Of a stretch of 11,886 nucleotides of DNA, positions 8,665-11,886 are shown in pieces. Under the pieces are notes generated by a model. The model searched no databases and was not told the origin of the DNA. It saw only the letters and a list, made by a program, of their open reading frames with translations. A program made the translations under genes and the position numbers. The first letter of the stretch is position 1; each line of letters opens with the position of its first letter. The DNA is from CAYSRM01 sp964543205 (GTDB lineage Bacteria > Verrucomicrobiota > Kiritimatiellia > UBA8416 > CAYSRM01): the NCBI GenBank assembly GCA_964543205.1, contig CAZIXB010000042.1, positions 1-11,886 on the forward strand, written 5' to 3'.

Positions 8665-9105
8665 ATGACTGACGAAATTACAGAGTCAGAGGACATCAAA
8701 GATACAGATATTATCTTTGATTGCCCTCACTGCGGTAAAAGCCTTGCTATTGATTATCGTGGCGCAGGCCTGACGATACCATGCAGCGACTGCGGGACCG
8801 AGGTGCAAGTGCCCATACCCGAGGGTATGGAGCTTACGGACATTGACAGCACCGAGGAGGAGCAGGAAATCCGGATATTACATCTGCGCAACTCTCTTAC
8901 TGCCGCTGAATCGCGAATTGCGACCCTTGAAGGCGAGCTTGAAGAGATAAATGAACGCAGGAAGTATCTCGAAGCCTCGCGTATGCAAAACATGCGATGT
9001 TTTAAGACTATCAGGGAAAAAACAGAAGTGATAAGCAAGGCGTTGTCACAAATTGCGGACGCAATCAAAGAAATAGACACTGGAGAAGGCCAGCAGGAAG
9101 CCTAG
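8665..9105 (+). CDS. Zinc-ribbon and coiled-coil protein of unknown function
   Basis: 146 residues. After an acidic start (about 1-18) comes a zinc ribbon: CPHC at 20-23 and CSDC at 40-43, sixteen residues apart, inside FDCPHCGKSLAIDYRG and ending in VQVPIPEGME (47-56). From about 64 to 105 the sequence is Glu/Arg-rich with heptad-like leucines, a probable coiled coil, and the C-terminal 40 residues are mixed helical. No signal peptide or membrane segment is visible. The ribbon resembles short proteins I associate with PVC-group genomes, but I know no function. It lies 66 bases after rpmB with no clear Shine-Dalgarno; the frame stays open upstream but offers no start codon nearby, so ATG 8665 is kept. 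It faces the minus-strand glycosyltransferase across a palindromic repeat. Confidence 0.85.
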   Translation: MTDEITESEDIKDTDIIFDCPHCGKSLAIDYRGAGLTIPCSDCGTEVQVPIPEGMELTDIDSTEEEQEIRILHLRNSLTAAESRIATLEGELEEINERRKYLEASRMQNMRCFKTIREKTEVISKALSQIADAIKEIDTGEGQQEA

Positions 9106-9106
9106 C

Positions 9107-9288
9107 TAATCTGATATCTCACAGAATTCCTGCTGCGAGCGCGGATAGCGCCACTGTGAGGGAACGGAATTTGCAAAACACCAGATTGAAGTATGTCTAT
9201 ACGGCTGCGACGTCGTATTACCAATTCGCGCCCTCGCAGCAGCGCTCTCCACGCTCTCACTACAAAATTCTGTGAGATATGCGGGTTA
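9107..9288. repeat. Long imperfect palindrome (MITE-like repeat, copy 1)
   Basis: The two ends are inverted copies. The left arm reads TAATCTGATATCTCACAG and continues through GAATTCCTGCTGCGAGC and GGATAGCGCCACTGTGAGGG (to about 9162). The right arm, read on the minus strand from 9288, begins TAACCCGCATATCTCACAG and continues GAATTTTG, then GGAGAGCGCTGCTGCGAGGG. Over the inner 24 bases of the aligned arms (ending in GAGGG) I count 19 identities by eye. The arms span about 60 bases each around an unpaired centre of roughly 50. It fills the space between two convergent genes and contains no open frame of note. The left arm recurs at 11833-11886, so this is a dispersed repeat and not just a local terminator. 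A non-autonomous transposable element is likely; no target duplication is obvious. Confidence 0.85.
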
Positions 9289-10458
9289 CTGAGGAATCAG
9301 CGCTGACTTCAGGCGCAGGCCGATTTTTTCCCATGAATATTCATCAAGGACATATTTGCGACCTTTTTCCCCTAGTTTCCTGTTGAAATCTCTGTCCTGC
9401 ACAAGCAACATTAATTCCTCTTCGAATTCCGGATAAAAGCTGAACCAGAGCCCGGCGCCGCTGCTGCGGCACTGGTCTACTAGCACAGGACTGCGGGCAT
9501 GGACTAACGCCGGGGTTCTTGCCATCCATGCTTCGAGCAGAACTATGCCCAGGCTTTCATTTACCGAGGGATGGCAGAAAGCGATGGCTTCGGTCATTGC
9601 CGCTTGCTTGTCCTCTTCGGAAACAAATCCAAGATCACGCACGTGTTCGGAAACAGCCCCAGTAGTATCAACTTCTCCTGCTCCTGTCAGGACAAGTTGA
9701 AGATCCATTGATGTGCGCTTGCGAAAGGTGTTGAAGTAATCAACCAGCAACGGTGTTCCTTTCAACATTTCCTTTCGGCCCGAATAAAGGATATAAGGCT
9801 TTGAGATTTGATAATCCCGCAGGAAAGAGTCTGTTTGGACGTTGAAGGGTTCTATGCCTGTGCCCACGCATGGCCAGTTTCTAACGGAGCTGGAGATCAG
9901 AGAGACGGCGAGATTTTTCTCCGCCTGCGTATTGAACATTCCGCCCGCTACGTTTTCGAACATCTCTTTAAAGATGGAGAGCCTGGCAAACGGCTCGTCG
10001 TGAAGACAGGGGACAAGGACGGTTTTTTCCGGCGCCACTTTTGACGCGAAATACGGCAGGCCGAACAGATACGGGCCTACAACAATCCTGTCAAAATCGC
10101 TGGCGTTTGACGAAAGATAATCGCAGAGGGGGGCGCTATTTACACTGTTTTTAATCCATTCTAATTCCTCTTGTTGCGACAGGTTGTTTGAAGAGCAAAT
10201 CCTCGACTGGAGTGAATGGAACAGGTCAAGATCCCGGTTGTCGACAGGAAAGAATCCCACTGACATGCCGTCGATGTCCCGGAACCCGGGTTCCAGCTCA
10301 TTTTCCCATGTAAAATGGTTGACCGCGCAGGTTGTAAGAAACGAGACATCCCACCCCTCCGATTTCAGACACACAGCCTGGCTCTTAAGAAGCGTCTCTG
10401 CTCCTCCAACTGTTTTGCCTTTTGCTAAACGAGGAGCGATGAAAGCTATTTTAGGCAT
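9286..10458 (-). CDS. GT4-type glycosyltransferase
   Basis: 390 residues from the ATG at 10458. GT-B fold retaining glycosyltransferases of this kind move a sugar from a nucleotide donor to a growing glycan at the cytoplasmic face. The N-terminal opening is PKIAFIAPR, with the acceptor-side loop VGGAETLLKSQA at 17-28. The C-terminal donor domain starts near 222 (YILYSGRKEMLKGTPLLVDYF, R228 and K233) and has the EX7E pair E301/E309 in PSVNESLGIVLLEAW. The helix YSWEKIGLRLKSAL closes the protein as usual for the family. An upstream in-frame ATG at 10566 would overlap the preceding gene by about 95 bases and precede the family start, so it is rejected. The donor and product cannot be told. The TAA stop falls in the outermost bases of the palindromic repeat. 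Confidence 0.92.
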   Translation of the reverse strand: MPKIAFIAPRLAKGKTVGGAETLLKSQAVCLKSEGWDVSFLTTCAVNHFTWENELEPGFRDIDGMSVGFFPVDNRDLDLFHSLQSRICSSNNLSQQEELEWIKNSVNSAPLCDYLSSNASDFDRIVVGPYLFGLPYFASKVAPEKTVLVPCLHDEPFARLSIFKEMFENVAGGMFNTQAEKNLAVSLISSSVRNWPCVGTGIEPFNVQTDSFLRDYQISKPYILYSGRKEMLKGTPLLVDYFNTFRKRTSMDLQLVLTGAGEVDTTGAVSEHVRDLGFVSEEDKQAAMTEAIAFCHPSVNESLGIVLLEAWMARTPALVHARSPVLVDQCRSSGAGLWFSFYPEFEEELMLLVQDRDFNRKLGEKGRKYVLDEYSWEKIGLRLKSALIPQ

Positions 10459-10471
10459 AGGATTTTCCGGG

Positions 10472-10921
10472 TCAGGGTTCAGCTTTATTCTCGAGGCGCG
10501 AAATTCTCTTTTCCAAATTGCGAATCCGGTTTTCGTAGTGTTCGTGTATGCCCTGTATTGCGCCAAGGAGCAGCCCGTTGATCTGGTTCTGTTGGGACCA
10601 GAGCCTGTATGTATAGAACTTCAACGCTTTCCAGGCAAGCTTCTTGCCAAGAACCAGAACCCCGGAAAAGACACGCCTTCGTTCCAGAATCTGGAAATCG
10701 TTTATATCTACCTCCGTGGTATCGTTTAAGCAGGAGAGGTAATATGGCAGAAATTCTTCTTCATCTTTCAAATTTGACAGGTTATACCGCTCGGCTCTGG
10801 CAAGGGCAGGATCGGAATAAACACCGTCTTCACGTTTTTCTTTAACCCTTTGCCTGATCTTCCTGACTATTTCCTCTGTGTCCAGACTTTCTGCGTTTAT
10901 CTGTATTATGTTCTCGGTCAT
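10472..10921 (-). CDS. Small coiled-coil protein of a polysaccharide locus, function unknown
   Basis: 149 residues, ending 13 bases before the glycosyltransferase start, so almost surely co-transcribed with it. The N-terminus has the pattern LDTEEIVRKIRQRVKEKREDG (13-33), which I recognise as the segment that often leads larger methyltransferases and glycosyltransferases in surface-polysaccharide clusters. A basic, amphipathic or weakly hydrophobic stretch follows (about 81-107, RRRVFSGVLVLGKKLAWKALKFY), then LWSQQNQINGLLLGAIQGI and a C-terminal coiled coil (about 126-147). In the proteins I recall, such a QQN-x-FN region precedes a catalytic domain, which is absent here. It may be a free-standing membrane-surface partner of the glycosyltransferase or the remnant of a longer enzyme. 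No catalytic motif is visible. Confidence 0.82.
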   Translation of the reverse strand: MTENIIQINAESLDTEEIVRKIRQRVKEKREDGVYSDPALARAERYNLSNLKDEEEFLPYYLSCLNDTTEVDINDFQILERRRVFSGVLVLGKKLAWKALKFYTYRLWSQQNQINGLLLGAIQGIHEHYENRIRNLEKRISRLENKAEP

Positions 10922-10944
10922 GGCAGAACTTTAGATCATAAACG

Positions 10945-10972
10945 TTCCGGTAACAAGTTCAGAAAACCGGAA
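10945..10972. other. Short inverted repeat between hydrolase gene and small coiled-coil gene
   Basis: TTCCGGT and ACCGGAA are exact 7-base inverted copies around a 14-base loop, 24 bases upstream of the minus-strand gene that begins at 10921. There is no clean T-run after it on the minus strand, so I do not call it an intrinsic terminator. It lies in the 132-base spacer separating the hydrolase from the glycosyltransferase pair and could be an mRNA stem or an operator. The remaining spacer holds nothing I recognise. Confidence 0.35.
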
Positions 10973-11053
10973 AAGGCAAAACAGGCCGTGACTGGCGAGG
11001 GACGCAACTTTGGGTTGATTTGCAGGGCAGGGGACCAGGGGGGTATCGCGCGT

Positions 11054-11686
11054 TCACAGGCGTTGGAAGAAGAAGTTTTTCTTTTTCTCAATATCGAGAG
11101 TTGTTTTCGGGCCGTGTCCAGGGTAGATGGTTGTGGTATCTGGAAGGGCGGCGATCTTTTTAAGGGATTCGGTCATCCGGGCAGGGATACTTCCCGGCAG
11201 GTCGGTGCGCCCGACTGAACCGGCGAAAACTGTGTCTCCGGAAAACAGGACCGCTTGTTCCGGGAAATAGAAACAAACGCAACCGCCGGTGTGACCCTCT
11301 GTCAGAATAGCCTCATATTCTAGGCCGGCATTGTGCCGTTTTTCGAGCGCTGATTTCAAAGATACGGTTGCGAATGGTGTTCCGGGTGGTGGATATAGAT
11401 TGTCTATGGTGTTATCAGGATCAAATGCCCATTTAAGATCGTTGGCATGGATAACCACCGGCGCTTCGAATTCTTTTGACAGGTCTGAAGCTGCGGAAAT
11501 GTGATCAGCATGGCCGTGGGTCAGGAGAATGGACACCGGCCTGAGATTCTTTTTCTTTGCCAGCGAAAGTATTTCTTCTTTTTCGGCCCCAGGGTCGATT
11601 AACAATGCTTCCGGGCGGTTTTTGTCTTTCTGTACTAAATAGCAATTGGCTTGGATCGGGCCTAAGGTTAGACAATGTATTTGCAT
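11054..11686 (-). CDS. Metallo-beta-lactamase-fold hydrolase, glyoxalase II-like
   Basis: 210 residues, the common length for small glyoxalase II-like hydrolases. All metal ligands are visible: THGHADH at 56-62, H132 in GHTGG, D151 in FSGDTVF and H191 in YPGHGPKTT; the GRTD at 159-162 is also typical. This pattern predicts a two-metal cytoplasmic hydrolase acting on thioesters such as hydroxyacylglutathione or related substrates, but the longer substrate-binding C-terminal domain of classical GloB is missing, so the substrate is open. The start is supported by GGAAAGG (11693-11699) six bases upstream and by the usual MQIHCLTLGPIQANCYLV opening. It leads the minus-strand group, though a 132-base spacer separates it from the next gene and the functional link to polysaccharide genes is unclear. 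Confidence 0.93.
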   Translation of the reverse strand: MQIHCLTLGPIQANCYLVQKDKNRPEALLIDPGAEKEEILSLAKKKNLRPVSILLTHGHADHISAASDLSKEFEAPVVIHANDLKWAFDPDNTIDNLYPPPGTPFATVSLKSALEKRHNAGLEYEAILTEGHTGGCVCFYFPEQAVLFSGDTVFAGSVGRTDLPGSIPARMTESLKKIAALPDTTTIYPGHGPKTTLDIEKKKNFFFQRL

Positions 11687-11702
11687 ATTTTACCTTTCCG
11701 GC

Positions 11703-11757
11703 TAAACCGCATATCTCACACTCCTCCGGCAGAAACAATTGATAGCGCCATTATTGC
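11703..11757 (+). repeat. Divergent half-copy of the dispersed repeat (copy 3)
   Basis: TAAACCGCATATCTCACA (11703-11720) matches the outer end of the other copies with one change. After exactly 20 unrelated bases comes GATAGCGCCATTATTGCA (11741-11758), matching their second conserved box. Copy 1 (left arm) and copy 2 also have a 20-base gap between the two boxes. No right arm is visible. It lies directly upstream of the minus-strand hydrolase start, so it may be an eroded remnant embedded in that gene's leader. Confidence 0.6.
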
Positions 11758-11763
11758 AAGCCC

Positions 11764-11832
11764 AAATCGTTTTACCCGATTTTGCGGTGTATTCACACAG
11801 CTTCGTCCGCTTAAACCGATTTTGCCCGGTGC
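11764..11832. repeat. Cluster of CGATTTT motifs upstream of the hydrolase gene
   Basis: Two direct copies of a CCGATTTTGC core followed by GGTG lie 40 bases apart (11776-11789 and 11816-11831, the second with two extra C's). The first is also half of a small hairpin, AAATCG (11764-11769) against CGATTT (11777-11782) with a 7-base loop. The stretch sits between half-copy 3 and copy 2 of the dispersed repeat. It could be part of a larger composite repeat unit or a set of operator sites; the sequence does not decide. Confidence 0.4.
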
Positions 11833-11886
11833 TAACCCGCATATCTCACAAAATTCCTGCTGCGAGCGCGGATAGCGCTACTGCGA
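11833..11886 (+). repeat. Left arm of the dispersed palindromic repeat (copy 2, cut by window end)
   Basis: It begins TAACCCGCATATCTCACA and runs through AAATTCCTGCTGCGAGCG and CGGATAGCGCTACTGCGA to the last base. Compared with the left arm of the element at 9107-9288, about 44 of 48 bases agree by eye from the ATATCTCACA box onward. The element must continue beyond the window, where a matching right arm is expected. Confidence 0.82.

Noticed and set aside
9107..9288. CRISPR-like or riboswitch-like structure
   Set aside because: There is one palindrome, not an array of short repeats with spacers, and it lies between two gene 3' ends, where a riboswitch would have no gene to control.
9107..9288. 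Assignment of the repeat to a named insertion sequence family
   Set aside because: The ends look transposon-like, but no transposase or clear target duplication is visible and I cannot match the ends to a family from the sequence alone.
10184..10729. 181-residue plus-strand open frame
   Set aside because: It lies opposite the glycosyltransferase and the small coiled-coil gene, both of which have coherent family features; its own translation does not.
11505..11738. Minus-strand open frame with a zinc-finger-like start (LPEECEICGLAG)
   Set aside because: The CEICG part is simply the translation of the dispersed repeat end (TGTGAGATATGCGG), and the rest overlaps the hydrolase gene in another frame. 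It resembles the L28 opening only by chance of short motif.

Overview
The window looks like a piece of an environmental or metagenomic bacterial chromosome of moderate GC. Housekeeping genes of a single-piece SecDF type, a zinc-form ribosomal protein L28 and a zinc-ribbon/coiled-coil protein point tentatively to the Verrucomicrobiota/Kiritimatiellota/Lentisphaerota side of the PVC group. This assignment rests on gene style and recall, not on a phylogeny, and other phyla with fused SecDF are not excluded.

Left part (1-8192, + strand). The 3' end of an unidentified gene is followed six bases later by a type II secretion/type IV pilus inner-membrane protein (GspF/PilC family). After a 116-base gap comes a tightly packed core operon: aroC (chorismate synthase), tgt (tRNA-guanine transglycosylase), yajC, secDF (fused preprotein translocase accessory subunit) and recJ (single-strand exonuclease). 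Junctions are 1 base (aroC/tgt), 27 bases (tgt/yajC), 17 bases (yajC/secDF) and a GTGA stop-start overlap (secDF/recJ), so co-transcription is likely. Tgt-YajC-SecDF is a familiar neighbourhood in many bacteria.

Middle part (8193-9105, + strand). After a 178-base gap come rpmB (L28, with two CxxC pairs) and a 146-residue protein with an N-terminal zinc ribbon and a coiled coil, of unknown function.

Right part (9106-11886). The strand switches. A long imperfect palindrome (9107-9288) fills the junction between the zinc-ribbon gene and the convergent minus-strand genes. Reading leftward on the minus strand, these are a glyoxalase II-like metallo-beta-lactamase hydrolase (11686-11054), a small membrane-surface/coiled-coil protein (10921-10472) and a GT4 glycosyltransferase (10458-9286). 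The last two look like part of a surface-polysaccharide locus. One full arm of the same palindromic repeat reappears at the right edge (11833-11886), and a divergent half-copy lies just upstream of the hydrolase gene (11703-11757). This dispersed repeat is the most notable non-coding signal. No tRNA, rRNA, CRISPR array or transposase gene was seen, and no clearly new protein system: the proteins are mostly ordinary housekeeping genes, with the two small proteins and the repeat family the least explained parts.
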